Part shown: one piece after another, positions 17,499-26,752 of the stretch
Numbering within the stretch: the stretch's first letter is position 1
How the letters are laid out: each line of letters begins with the position of its first letter
From: Bradyrhizobium sp. Ec3.3
GTDB lineage: Bacteria; Pseudomonadota; Alphaproteobacteria; Rhizobiales; Xanthobacteraceae
Length of the DNA: 64,000 bases
Reading direction: 5' to 3'
Assembly (NCBI RefSeq): GCF_000472925.1
Contig: NZ_AXAS01000042.1
Coordinates: 1-64,000 of the forward strand
Program-made: the position numbers and the translations under genes
The notes under the pieces: generated by a model
The model's input: the letters and a program-made list of their open reading frames with translations, nothing else
What the model was told of the DNA's origin: nothing
The model's database searches: none

Positions 17499-18794
17499 AT
17501 GAGTAGCGATCTGACTCGCAGAAGGGTACTTCAGGCAATTCCGAGCGGCGTTGCGGCTTCCGTCATCGCTGCTCCCTACGTCTCAACGCCGACCAAGGCG
17601 GCGACGTCCGATCCGATCCTGCTCGGCGTTCCGACAGCACAGACGTCGAAGGCCGGGGTCGCCGATCACCTCGACTATCTCAACGGTACTAATCTCGCGA
17701 TCGAGGAAATCAACGCTGCGGGCGGCGTGCACGGTCGCATGATCAAGGCGGTGGTGGTCGACATCGATCCACTCTCACCCGAAAGCGGGCAGGTCGCGAT
17801 CAACCGGCTGATCGATGCCAAGGTACACGCCATATCGTGCGCGTTCACGCTGACTGCCGTGCCGGCCATGGAAGCGTCGGTCGCCTACAAGGCGCCGATT
17901 CTGTGGGGCACGACGCAACGCAACCTGACGGAGCTTGTGGCGAAGAACCCAGAAAAATACAGCCACGTGTTCCAGTCGGATCCGTCTGAAGCGCACTATG
18001 GCTGGACGTTTCCGATCTTCCTGAAGACGATGAAGGATTCAGGCGGCTGGAAACCACTGAATAACGGCGTCCACATTGTGCAAGAGCAGATCGCATACAA
18101 CCAGACGATCTCGAAGTGCCTGCAGGAGGCATTGCCGAAGAGCGAATTCAAGCTCGCGGGCATCACCAACATTCAGTATCCGGTGCAGGATTGGGGACCG
18201 GTCATCGAAGAGATCAAGAGGATCGGCGCCGGTGCCGTGATGATCGATCACTGGGTCGCCGTCGAGTACGCGGCGTTCGTCAAACAATTCCAAGCCAATC
18301 CCCTCAAAGGTGCGCTGGTGTACCTTCAGTACGGTCCCTCGCAGCCGGAATTCCTCGAGCTTGGCGGACCTGCATGCGAAGGTTTCGTCTGGAGTACGGT
18401 GCAAGGCGTCTATGCCGACAAGCAAGGAATGGAGTTCCGCAACAAGTACAAGAAGAAATTTCCCGGCATCATGGGCGTAGCCTACACCGGCATCAGCTAC
18501 GACAGCACCTACTATTTTAAGCTTGCCTGGGAAGCCGTCGGCGATCCGAACAAATTCAAGGAGGTGGCCGACTGGATCCGCACCCATCCTTATCGCGGCG
18601 TGTGCGGCATGATGAACATGAACAACCCGTTCCAGGAATGCTCTCACTTCCCGGACGATGGTCATCCGGTTACCGCAACCAAGCTGGAGGACGGCATAGC
18701 GCAGCTCTACTTCCAGGTGCAGGACCAGGAGCACAAGATCATCTACCCGAACGAGCTTGCCGAATCGAAGCTGCGCCCCGCGCCCTGGTGGTGA
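17499..18794 (+). CDS. branched-chain/amide-type ABC transporter substrate-binding protein
   Basis: This 431-residue periplasmic binding protein is of the LivK/AmiC/urea type and captures the imported solute. The start at ATG 17499 has AGGGGA at a good distance and yields a twin-arginine-like signal (SDLTRRRVLQAIPSG) with cleavage near PTKAA. The fold motifs ILLGVPTAQTSKAGVADHLDYLNGTNLAIEEINAAGGVHG and IGAGAVMIDHWVAVEYAAFVKQF are typical of the urea/short-chain amide branch rather than leucine binders. It is the first gene of an operon that ends with a DMFase-like hydrolase, so an amide ligand is inferred. Confidence 0.85.
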   Translation: MSSDLTRRRVLQAIPSGVAASVIAAPYVSTPTKAATSDPILLGVPTAQTSKAGVADHLDYLNGTNLAIEEINAAGGVHGRMIKAVVVDIDPLSPESGQVAINRLIDAKVHAISCAFTLTAVPAMEASVAYKAPILWGTTQRNLTELVAKNPEKYSHVFQSDPSEAHYGWTFPIFLKTMKDSGGWKPLNNGVHIVQEQIAYNQTISKCLQEALPKSEFKLAGITNIQYPVQDWGPVIEEIKRIGAGAVMIDHWVAVEYAAFVKQFQANPLKGALVYLQYGPSQPEFLELGGPACEGFVWSTVQGVYADKQGMEFRNKYKKKFPGIMGVAYTGISYDSTYYFKLAWEAVGDPNKFKEVADWIRTHPYRGVCGMMNMNNPFQECSHFPDDGHPVTATKLEDGIAQLYFQVQDQEHKIIYPNELAESKLRPAPWW

Positions 18795-18802
18795 GGACTG
18801 CG

Positions 18803-19549
18803 ATGCTGCAGGAGCCTGACGATGCTCTCTTTGCCTGCCGGGAAATCGACCTCGACCTGGGGGGCAGACAGATCTTGCTGGGCATCTCGCTATCGGTTCA
18901 GCGTGGCGAGGTGCTCGGGATCATAGGGCCGAACGGCGCCGGCAAGACCAGTCTGTTCGAGGTGCTGTCCGGCCGCCTGGCGCCCAAGTCAGGTCAGGTT
19001 TTCTTCAACGGCAAGGACATCACGAAACTTGCGTTACATCAGCGGGCGCGGCTCGGCATCGGGCGAAGCTATCAGACACCAGTCGTCCCCGAAGCGCTGA
19101 CGGTCGCGCAGGTATTCAAGGCGGCACGGCAAGCCTATCACCCCTTCCTCGTGCCGGATCAGGCCGAATGGGGAGCCAATCTGGCGGAATTTCATGTCGC
19201 CGGCACCATGATCGCCGAGCAGCTCGATACGCTGGATCGTCGAAAGCTGCTGTTGTCCTGTCTCTTGATGAGGCGTCCGAAACTGCTGCTGATGGACGAG
19301 CCGGCGGCCGGCCTGATCAATTCCGAAATCGACGAACTGGATGAGGTTTTGCGGGTCCTTGCCAAGGAGCTGAACATCGCGATCCTGGTTGTCGAACATC
19401 GAATGGAGCTGCTTGAAACGATCGCCGACCGCATCATCGTGATGGATGCGGGAGAGATCGTCTCGCAGGGAACACTGACCGATGTTCTTGCCGACCCCAA
19501 GGTGCGCGCGGCGTATTTCGAGCGCAGCGCCGAGGAGATCGACGCATGA
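18803..19549 (+). CDS. ABC transporter ATP-binding protein (LivG type)
   Basis: This 248-residue ATPase has Walker A GPNGAGKTSLFE, Walker B LLLMDEPAAGL and the switch His in VVEHRMELLETIADRI. The usual LSGGQ signature is altered: at the expected place the sequence reads RKLLLSCLLMRRPKLLL, with no SGG. This is unusual for an active ABC ATPase. ATG 18803 lies eight bases after the binding-protein stop, with GAGG in front. It pairs with the LivF-type ATPase that overlaps its 3' end by four bases. Confidence 0.88.
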   Translation: MLQEPDDALFACREIDLDLGGRQILLGISLSVQRGEVLGIIGPNGAGKTSLFEVLSGRLAPKSGQVFFNGKDITKLALHQRARLGIGRSYQTPVVPEALTVAQVFKAARQAYHPFLVPDQAEWGANLAEFHVAGTMIAEQLDTLDRRKLLLSCLLMRRPKLLLMDEPAAGLINSEIDELDEVLRVLAKELNIAILVVEHRMELLETIADRIIVMDAGEIVSQGTLTDVLADPKVRAAYFERSAEEIDA

Positions 19550-20274
19550 ACAAGCCGGAGCATGCTGTGCAGCGCCGAATAGTCCTCGACGTCAATGGTC
19601 TGTCGGCGGGCTGGGGCCCGGTGCGCGTCATTCACGATCTCGACCTGAAGGTTTCCTCCGGCGAACGCGTCGGCATTGTCGGCCTGAACGGACATGGTAA
19701 GTCGACGCTTTTTCAAGCCATCGCCGGGCTGACTGGCTGGCAGCGAGGATCGATCCTCCTTGAAGGACATCAAGTGGGGCGCACACGCAGTCAGGGTCCG
19801 GGCCGCTATACCCACCTTGTGGTCAGGCGTGGCCTCGCGCTGATTCCGCAGGGCGACGAGATCTTCCATGGCCTCACGGTTGAGGAACATCTGGACAGTG
19901 GCGCATTTACGCGCCGCGCGTGGTCGGAACGCTCCGAGCGGAAAAAGAAAGTGCTCGCGATCTTTCAGCCGCTCCAGAAACTCATGAAGGTGCCGGTCGG
20001 GCGGTTATCGGGCGGCGAACGGCGAATGGTCGCGATCGGACGCGGGTTGATGGCAGACGCAAGCCTGTTCCTCGTCGACGAGCCATCGCTCGGCCTTGCT
20101 CCCAAGATCGGCAAGGCGGTGATCGAAGCGCTATTGGCGGTTGAACTCGGCGATTCGGCGATGGTGATCGCCGAGCAAAACGTCGGCCTGCTGGAAGGAC
20201 GGGTCGATCGCATCATCGGCATGCACGCAGGCAAACTAAAGGGCGAAGCTTCCGTCCTGCTACCCCACGCATAG
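19546..20274 (+). CDS. ABC transporter ATP-binding protein (LivF type)
   Basis: This 242-residue ATPase has Walker A GLNGHGKSTLFQ, a regular signature LSGGERRMVAIGRGL, Walker B LFLVDEPSLGL and a distal EQNVGLLEGRVDRI. Its ATG overlaps the stop of the preceding ATPase (ATGA), so the two are translationally coupled and probably form a heterodimer. Because the partner lacks a clear signature motif, one of the two composite ATP sites may be degenerate. Confidence 0.9.
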   Translation: MNKPEHAVQRRIVLDVNGLSAGWGPVRVIHDLDLKVSSGERVGIVGLNGHGKSTLFQAIAGLTGWQRGSILLEGHQVGRTRSQGPGRYTHLVVRRGLALIPQGDEIFHGLTVEEHLDSGAFTRRAWSERSERKKKVLAIFQPLQKLMKVPVGRLSGGERRMVAIGRGLMADASLFLVDEPSLGLAPKIGKAVIEALLAVELGDSAMVIAEQNVGLLEGRVDRIIGMHAGKLKGEASVLLPHA

Positions 20275-20283
20275 GATCTCACG

Positions 20284-21165
20284 ATGGATTTCGGTTTGGT
20301 CATAACAAACGCAATCACGCTCGCGTGTATCTACGGCACTCTCGCAATCGGACTTTCCATCACCTGGTCAAGTCTTGGGCTTGTCAACATGGCCTATGGC
20401 TTCATCTTCGCGCTTTCCGGCTACGGAGCATGGCTTGCCAGCCTCTACATTTCATCGTCGGCGCCAGTAATCTTCGCCGCCGGCATCCTGACCGGCGCGT
20501 TGGGCGGCATCGTCGTTTGTCTGTGCGCCTTCATTCCGATCCACGACAAACCGAGTTTTCCCATTCGCGGCCTCACCGCGGCGCTTGCGATCAGTCTCGC
20601 CGGCAACGAACTATTGATGTGGATATTCGGCCCCCGCGCGAAATCACTGCCGCAGCTGTTCGGCTTCTGGAAAGTCAACATATTCGGCGTGGTCGTCACG
20701 TCCGACAAAGCCGGCACCGTCGTCTCGGCGCTGTTTCTTCTGACACTGGTCCTGCTGTGGATGCGCTCCAGCCGTCGAGGATTGGAGATCCGCGCCATGA
20801 TGATGAACCCGCACGCGGCGTCCATCGTGGGAATCGGCGTCCGCAGCACCAGCATCTATGTGATGATCATGACGGGCGGACTTGCCGGGCTTGCCGCCGT
20901 GGTGCTTGCGCAAACCTACTGGATTTCGCCCTTTAGCGGCATCACGCCCATGATCAAGGGCCTCAGCATTGCCCTTGTCGGCGGGCTAGGAAGCGTGCCC
21001 GGAGCGGTCGCCGGCGCTTTGCTGCTCGGCGTCAACGAGGCTCTCACCGCCGCTTTGCTCGGTGGCCAATACGTTCTCATCACCCAGTTCCTCTTGATCA
21101 TTCTCATCCTGATCCTGCGCCCGCGCGGCATCGCCGGCATCCTGGACAGAGCGCGCGAGGCTTAA
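20284..21165 (+). CDS. ABC transporter permease (LivH type)
   Basis: This 293-residue integral membrane protein has about eight hydrophobic segments and the LivH pattern: GLVNMAYGFIFALSGYGAW near the N-terminus and KGLSIALVGGLGSVPGAVAGALLLGVNEAL near the C-terminus. It forms the channel with the downstream LivM-type subunit. ATG 20284 follows the ATPase stop by nine bases; the next gene starts three bases after its stop. Confidence 0.9.
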   Translation: MDFGLVITNAITLACIYGTLAIGLSITWSSLGLVNMAYGFIFALSGYGAWLASLYISSSAPVIFAAGILTGALGGIVVCLCAFIPIHDKPSFPIRGLTAALAISLAGNELLMWIFGPRAKSLPQLFGFWKVNIFGVVVTSDKAGTVVSALFLLTLVLLWMRSSRRGLEIRAMMMNPHAASIVGIGVRSTSIYVMIMTGGLAGLAAVVLAQTYWISPFSGITPMIKGLSIALVGGLGSVPGAVAGALLLGVNEALTAALLGGQYVLITQFLLIILILILRPRGIAGILDRAREA

Positions 21166-21168
21166 GAC

Positions 21169-22815
21169 GTGTCAGAGACCGCTCCGATCTGGATCGACCC
21201 GCTCGGCGACTACGAGACCAAGGTTGACGCGCGCTCGGCGCCCACCAACGCGTTTCTTCCGCCGCAAGTGCCGTGGGACGAGACCACCTCGTTCAAGGCA
21301 AAGCTGCATCGGATCGGTCGGCTCAGATACTACTACAAATGGCCGGGACATGGCTCGAGGCTGTGGTGGCGCACACGGTACTGGCCGACGCGCAGGCGCG
21401 TGCTTGACATTCGCGGTGAATACAATCGCAAGACCAGCCGGCGGGAAAAGACGATCGTCGACAAGCGGCCGATCTGGTGGGCGATGGCGTTCGCGCTGTT
21501 TGCGGTCCTTCCCTTCATCCTTCCGCAGGATACATGGAACACGGTGCTCACGGCGGCAGCACTGATGTGCATCTACGGCTCGATCAACCTCGCCTGGATG
21601 CTGATCATCGGCACAGCGGGCATATTTTCCCTTGCCAGTTACGCCGTCGTCGGCGCGGCCGCCTACGCAACGACCTATGCCGCCATTCAACTCGGATTGC
21701 CGTGGTGGTCGTTGCCGCTGCTCGGCAGCGTGATCGGCCTGGTGTTCGGCGTGGTTATCGCACTTCCGGCGCTTAAACTCGACGGGCTTTATTATGCGCT
21801 GCTGACCCTCGGCATCGTCGAATTGTGCCGCGTCTACGTGATTCAGTCTGGTGAATTGGGTTCGGCCACCGGAGGCCTGTTCGGCGCGCCGAGCTATGTG
21901 CCGGATTGGCTATCGCCGCCGCTGCGGCAGATGACGCTCTACTACGCATCCTTCGCCCTGATGATCATCGCGTTGTTCGTCTACCGTTTCGTCGACGGCA
22001 AAAGACTGGGGCGGCTCTTGAAAATGGCGCCCGAGAAGAAGGAGGCGTTCGCCGAAGCTTGCGGCATCGACTTCTATCGCGCCCGCATCAACGTGTTTCT
22101 GATCTCCTCGACCTTCCTAGGCTTTACCGGCGGCTTCTACGCAATTCATTTTGGTGGCGCATCGCCCAATCTTTTTTCGTTCGACACCGTGCTGCTTTCT
22201 CTTTCGATGCTGGTCATTGGCGGTATTGGTCGATCCGAAGGCGCGGTGCTGGGCACAGTCATCGTGGTGTTCATCGATCGCGTGATGATCGGCATCGGTC
22301 CGCTGCGCTACGTCCTGATTGGCGCGATCATGCTTGGCGTCGTCCTGTTCCTTCGTGGCGGGATTTTCGGAATCAAAACCCAATTCCGGATCTGGCGCGC
22401 CAAGAAGCAAAGCGAAAACCGTTCGTCGAGGGCAGAAAAAGGTGGAGAGATGTTGCCGGAAGAAGCAACCGAGACCGATAACAAGGACGAAATCTACCGG
22501 CGCCGTTTCGACAAGGCCCAGCGAGATTTCCTGAAGTGTCTGGTCACCGACACGGTGATCGAAGAACATCGAACGCGTCCGCTTGGTCAGCACAGCGAAG
22601 CCCTCGAGCGGCTGCTCATCTATTTCCGCGGTCAAACCCAGGTCGACAAATACGCGATCATGGTGCTGGAGGATTTCAAGGCCTACCGGATCGTCGGTCT
22701 CTCGGGGCGCCGCGGCACGCCGCCGCGCGTTGTCGAAGATCGCACCTATCCGAACGCCAACGAAGCGTATCACGCGCTCTTCCTGCGTCGCGTTCAGGAT
22801 TTGATGGAATCCTAA
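21169..22815 (+). CDS. LivM-type permease fused to a DMFase small-subunit-like domain
   Basis: This 548-residue protein, from GTG 21169, has three parts. Residues 1-100 are a hydrophilic, Arg/Tyr/Trp-rich extension that I do not recognise. Residues about 101-400 are a LivM permease with 8-10 hydrophobic segments, including AWMLIIGTAGIFSLASYAVVG and SMLVIGGIGRSEGAVLGT. Residues about 428-548 are soluble and resemble the small (alpha) subunit of N,N-dimethylformamidase, from memory of that family: VIEEHRTRPLGQHSEALERL, KAYRIVGL and NEAYHALFLRRVQDL. No stop separates the parts. ATG 22450 (Met428), with AAGG seven bases upstream, could also start a free 121-residue small subunit. The matching large subunit is the next gene, 26 bp on. 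Confidence 0.8.
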   Translation: MSETAPIWIDPLGDYETKVDARSAPTNAFLPPQVPWDETTSFKAKLHRIGRLRYYYKWPGHGSRLWWRTRYWPTRRRVLDIRGEYNRKTSRREKTIVDKRPIWWAMAFALFAVLPFILPQDTWNTVLTAAALMCIYGSINLAWMLIIGTAGIFSLASYAVVGAAAYATTYAAIQLGLPWWSLPLLGSVIGLVFGVVIALPALKLDGLYYALLTLGIVELCRVYVIQSGELGSATGGLFGAPSYVPDWLSPPLRQMTLYYASFALMIIALFVYRFVDGKRLGRLLKMAPEKKEAFAEACGIDFYRARINVFLISSTFLGFTGGFYAIHFGGASPNLFSFDTVLLSLSMLVIGGIGRSEGAVLGTVIVVFIDRVMIGIGPLRYVLIGAIMLGVVLFLRGGIFGIKTQFRIWRAKKQSENRSSRAEKGGEMLPEEATETDNKDEIYRRRFDKAQRDFLKCLVTDTVIEEHRTRPLGQHSEALERLLIYFRGQTQVDKYAIMVLEDFKAYRIVGLSGRRGTPPRVVEDRTYPNANEAYHALFLRRVQDLMES

Positions 22816-22841
22816 AGTTACTGAAGGCGAGATCCCGATCC

Positions 22842-25160
22842 ATGGCTGAACTGAAAATATTTGGTTACGCAGACAAGATATCCGTAAAACCGGGAGACAC
22901 CATCTCGTTCTTCGTTCATGCGGACGGCACGAATGCGGCGCAAGCGCAACTGGTTCGGCTGATTCATGGCGACGCCCACCCTTCCGGCCCGGGCTATATC
23001 GAAGAGGAGGTATCCTCGCCGATCAACGGCACCTGGAGGGTGCGAAAGCAATTCACTCAGGTCGGCTCTTTCTTAACTGTCGACGATCCGCAGCGCCGGC
23101 TCGCGCTGGACGGCCCTTTCACGCTCTGTGCGTTCGTGTATCCGAACAAGCCCGGACATTCGACGCGCAATTGCCTGCTGGGTCGATGGGATGCCTTTAA
23201 CAACAAGGGATACGGTATCTGGATCAACGGCGACGGCGTCATCGAATTCGGGTACGGCGACGGGAAGGAGGTCGACTACCTGGTGACCGAAGTCCCGCTG
23301 CTCAAGAACAACTGGTATTTCATTGCAGCCTCATATGATCCGAAAACCGGACGGGCAACGATCCATCAGGAGAGCTCAGCCAATCGATACAACAGCCTGC
23401 TCGGCAAGGTAGCGGGCCTCGATTTTCGCTCTCGCGTCCGCGAGAGCCTGCGGTTTCGGCCCGACAATCCGCCGGACGTACCCTTCATCGTCGGGGGCGC
23501 CCGGGACTTTCACGAATTGCGCGGCCATTTCGTCACCCAGTGCTTTAACGGCAAGATCGACCGCCCCGCCGTCTTCAATCGCGTGTTGACGCAGGCCGAG
23601 CTCGACGCCTATCGCACGAGGCTTGAATATCCGAGCGATGCAGTCGTCGCGCTCTGGGATACGTCGAAGGGGTACACCGACAAGGGCATTGGCGACGACG
23701 TCGTTGACATCGGTCCGCACGGATTGACGGCACGCGGATACAATCGCCCTGTTCGCGGACAGACCGGATTCAATTGGAACGGCCACAATGACTGCTTCCG
23801 CCTCGCGCCGTCCGAGTTCGGTGGCATCGAGTTCCACGCCGATGCCATGATCGATTGCAATTGGGAAAAGACAAAGGAGTTTGTCGTTTCGGATTTGAAG
23901 AGTGGCGCATACGCGATCCGGCTCCGCCTTGGTGACGGGAAGGGGCTGCGCGAGGAATACATCGTCTTCTTTGTGCGGCCAAGGCAGCCGAAAGCTCCGA
24001 TTGCGTTCCTGGCTCCGACGGGCAGCTACCTTGCCTACGCCAACGAACATTTGAGCTTCGACGCACAAATCATGCAGCCGCTGGCCGGACAATCGCCGAT
24101 CGTTTCAGAGATCGACATCGAACTCTACCAGACCCGCGAATTCGGTCTGTCGTGTTACGACTCGCATGATGATGGCGCGGGCGTCTGCTACAGCTCCTAC
24201 CGTCGTCCGATCCTCAACATGCGCCCGAAAACGCGAATAGCGGGCATGGGAATCACGTGGCAGTTTCCCGCCGATCTTTCGATCATCGCCTGGCTGGAGC
24301 ACAAGGGTTACGACTACGACATTCTGACCGAGGAAGACGTTCATCGTGAAGGGCTCGGCGCCCTCACGCCGTATCGCCTCGTGCTTACCGGGACCCACCC
24401 GGAATACATCTCCGAACAGATCCTGGACGCAACCGAGGATTTCGTCGCCTGGGGCGGACGGCTGATTTATATGGGCGGCAACGGCTATTATTGGAACGTC
24501 GCTTACCGCAAGGATGAGCCGTGGTGCCTGGAAGTGCGCAAACTCAATTCCGGAATGCGGGCATGGCAGGCCCGCCCTGGCGAATATCATCTTGCGACTT
24601 CCGGCCAGAAGAGCGGACTCTGGAAGGATCTCGGGCGACCGCCACAAAAGGTTGTCGGCGTCGGTATCATATCGGAAGGTTTTGATTCCTGCCGCCCATT
24701 TCGACGGATGCCGGATAGCTGGCATCGTCGCGTCGATTGGATGTTCGAAGGCATTGAAGGCGAAATCCTTGGCGATTTCGGGCTTGCGCACGGTGCGGCC
24801 GGCGGCATCGAGATCGATCGCTACGATCTCTCTTTGGGGACGCCGCCACACTCTCTCATCGTGGCGTCTTCGGGCGGCCACACAGACAATTACCAAACGG
24901 TCGTGGAGGAGGTTCTCTATCCCTACCCGGGGCTCATGGGCACCTACGACTATCGCATCCGCGCCGACATGGTTTTCTTCACATCGACAAACGGAGGTGC
25001 CGTGTTCTCAACCGGGTCGATCGCCTTCGGCCAAGCCCTGCCCTACGCCAACTTCGACAACAACATCTCGCGGCTGTTGTCGAACGTCGTCGACGCGTTT
25101 GCAAAAGATGGTCCATTGCCTGCTTCAATGTGGACTCTGGAGGAGAAGCAATGGAGGTAG
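22842..25160 (+). CDS. N,N-dimethylformamidase-like large subunit
   Basis: This 772-residue protein matches the large subunit of DMFase, an iron amidohydrolase that splits N-substituted formamides into an amine and formate. Residues about 85-260 form a concanavalin-like/LamG-type domain (FTLCAFVYPNK, CLLGRWDAFNNKGYGIWINGDG). The C-terminal half is the amidohydrolase. The expected 2-Tyr-1-Glu iron site is present: Tyr399 (SYLAYANEH), Tyr439 (SCYDSHDDGAGVCYSS) and Glu521 (THPEY), with His519 beside it. These positions nearly equal those I recall for the Paracoccus enzyme. No signal peptide, so it acts in the cytoplasm on imported substrate. The real amide is unknown. Confidence 0.8.
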   Translation: MAELKIFGYADKISVKPGDTISFFVHADGTNAAQAQLVRLIHGDAHPSGPGYIEEEVSSPINGTWRVRKQFTQVGSFLTVDDPQRRLALDGPFTLCAFVYPNKPGHSTRNCLLGRWDAFNNKGYGIWINGDGVIEFGYGDGKEVDYLVTEVPLLKNNWYFIAASYDPKTGRATIHQESSANRYNSLLGKVAGLDFRSRVRESLRFRPDNPPDVPFIVGGARDFHELRGHFVTQCFNGKIDRPAVFNRVLTQAELDAYRTRLEYPSDAVVALWDTSKGYTDKGIGDDVVDIGPHGLTARGYNRPVRGQTGFNWNGHNDCFRLAPSEFGGIEFHADAMIDCNWEKTKEFVVSDLKSGAYAIRLRLGDGKGLREEYIVFFVRPRQPKAPIAFLAPTGSYLAYANEHLSFDAQIMQPLAGQSPIVSEIDIELYQTREFGLSCYDSHDDGAGVCYSSYRRPILNMRPKTRIAGMGITWQFPADLSIIAWLEHKGYDYDILTEEDVHREGLGALTPYRLVLTGTHPEYISEQILDATEDFVAWGGRLIYMGGNGYYWNVAYRKDEPWCLEVRKLNSGMRAWQARPGEYHLATSGQKSGLWKDLGRPPQKVVGVGIISEGFDSCRPFRRMPDSWHRRVDWMFEGIEGEILGDFGLAHGAAGGIEIDRYDLSLGTPPHSLIVASSGGHTDNYQTVVEEVLYPYPGLMGTYDYRIRADMVFFTSTNGGAVFSTGSIAFGQALPYANFDNNISRLLSNVVDAFAKDGPLPASMWTLEEKQWR

Positions 25161-25686
25161 CGTCAGATATCCTACTTGCGCGGCCTTCAATCGCTCATTT
25201 GAGAAGCTGAGGTTCAGACTGGCTCCGGAGCGCAGTCCAGCTGGAGCAGCTCAAGCGCTACCATTGAGCTATTCGCGGTGTCGGCCTGCACTTTTTGAGG
25301 TTATTTCGAAGTTTGGCAGACCCTGGCCGACATCAGCGCCCAAGCTATCACCGTGCGAAGATCGGGCTTGGCTGAGATGTATCGGTCCTCCTGATCAATA
25401 CCGAGGGCGCGACTGATTCAGTGTTCTATGAGGGACTCGTACGCGGTCGCCCCGCGCCGGAATTCACTTCAAGAGCAATAAAATCTTCGACAAGCTGACA
25501 GTCGGCAGGACAACGCGGTATCCGCTCCTAACTATCCCTTTACTCCAGAACCGCCTCTCCAGGCCGCCAGTTACACCCCGCCGTTGCAGACGTATCAATG
25601 CGATCTCGGACATTTCGACCAATAGTGGGCAGCGCATCGTTACGATCTTGATCGAGGCCTACGACGTGGATGTCCTCGCCACCGCA
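25161..25686. other. 525-bp region without recognisable gene
   Basis: This lies between the DMFase-like operon and the split M20 gene. I see no terminator with a U tract and no gene. A minus-strand stretch at 25500-25480 matches only the first half of a tts box, with no gene behind it. Confidence 0.35.
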
Positions 25687-26279
25687 CTATCTCTGGAGGC
25701 GTTCCGACGTCGGCGCGCTCGCGGGCCGAAGCATGTATGCCATGGCGCTTCCCACCAGTGCGCGCACGCCAACCCGCAAGGCGGTTTCATCGATGGCGAA
25801 CTCCGGTGCATGATAGGGAGCTCCAGCACGATCTGAAAAGGGCGAGGCGTTCAATATCCAGAACACCACCGGAATGTTCCATCCAAACGAGCCGAAATCT
25901 TCGGAGCCCATGGTAGGACGAATCTCGCTGGTCTTGCCGAGACCTGTTGCCGCTTCGAGCGCCGGGATCACAGCCTTGGTTGCGGCAGGATCGCTCACCA
26001 GAACCTCGTAGCCAGAGCTACTCTCGATGGTCACCTCGGCAGTGACTCCATAGCTCTCGGCAATCCTTTGGGCCTTAAGACGAACGCTCTCCTGAGCAAT
26101 CTTTCGATTTCCTATCGAAAGCGAGCGGATGGTACCCGCGATCTCCGCAGTCTCCGGCAGGATATTGAAGCGATTCCCGCCCTGTAGTTGGCCTACCGTC
26201 ACCACAATCGGTCCATCCAACGGGTTGGTCTGATTGCTGACGATATTTTGCAGGCCAAGGTGATCTCAGCAGCGGCTAG
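25687..26279 (-). pseudogene. M20 amidohydrolase (hippurate hydrolase-like), C-terminal part
   Basis: This is the 3' part of an M20D amidohydrolase, which cleaves N-acyl amino acids with a di-metal centre. It carries AAEITLA, then after a one-base shift near 26253 LQNIVSNQTNPLDG in another frame, then GQLQGGNRFNILPETAEIAGTIR, MGSEDFGSF with the metal-binding Glu, and APYHAPEF with the last metal-binding His. It ends at the CTAG junction of the insertion. The 5' part resumes at 28476. Confidence 0.85.
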
Positions 26280-26299
26280 TACCGCGTCACAGAGGTTTT

Positions 26300-26745
26300 G
26301 ACACTTTGAGCTCGGCCTGATTTGGCGATAGGTTTTGGGTAGGTACGGCCCATTTTGTTCGCGGGCTTTCTCGGTTGTGAACATCTATTTTGTCCGGGGC
26401 GCGTTCCGCTATGGCGCAACTCTCAGGATGAGAGCGTGTCACCTTGATCGTCGCCGTCCACAATGCGTTGATCGAGGGTATTTGCGGACCAGAAACGCTG
26501 ATCTCATTCTCCACGATGAGATCCAGCTGGCGCGCTTGGGGCCGTAGTGGAACGAGACCTTCACCCTGTGCCAAAGGCTGTACACATCCAAGATCACGAA
26601 CACGCTCGCGGTGCCCTTGTGCCGGTACTCACAGTCGTAGTGCTCGATCTGCCCCGATTTGGGTCTGATCGGCAGGCGCACTTTGCCGATCAGTAAGCAT
26701 GAACTCCAATCGAGGGGAGCGTCACTTCTGCAATAACCGCTACTT
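26300..26745 (-). pseudogene. IS630-family transposase, deleted and frameshifted
   Basis: The minus strand encodes IGKVRLPIRPKSGQIEHYDCEYRHKGTASVF and ILDVYSLWHRVKV, then jumps to FHYGPKRASW, the region around the last catalytic acidic residue. It continues in other frames with IVENEIS and KWMFTTEKAREQNG near the C-terminus. The middle of the DDE domain is deleted and at least two frame changes are present, so it is inactive. The intact effector gene lies next to it on the other strand. Confidence 0.75.
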
Positions 26746-26752
26746 TCTGCCC

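Noticed and set aside
25468..25500. Second tts-box-like sequence on the minus strand (GTCAGCTTGTCGAAGA)
   Set aside because: Only the first half matches; the AAGCT half is absent and no gene follows in that direction.
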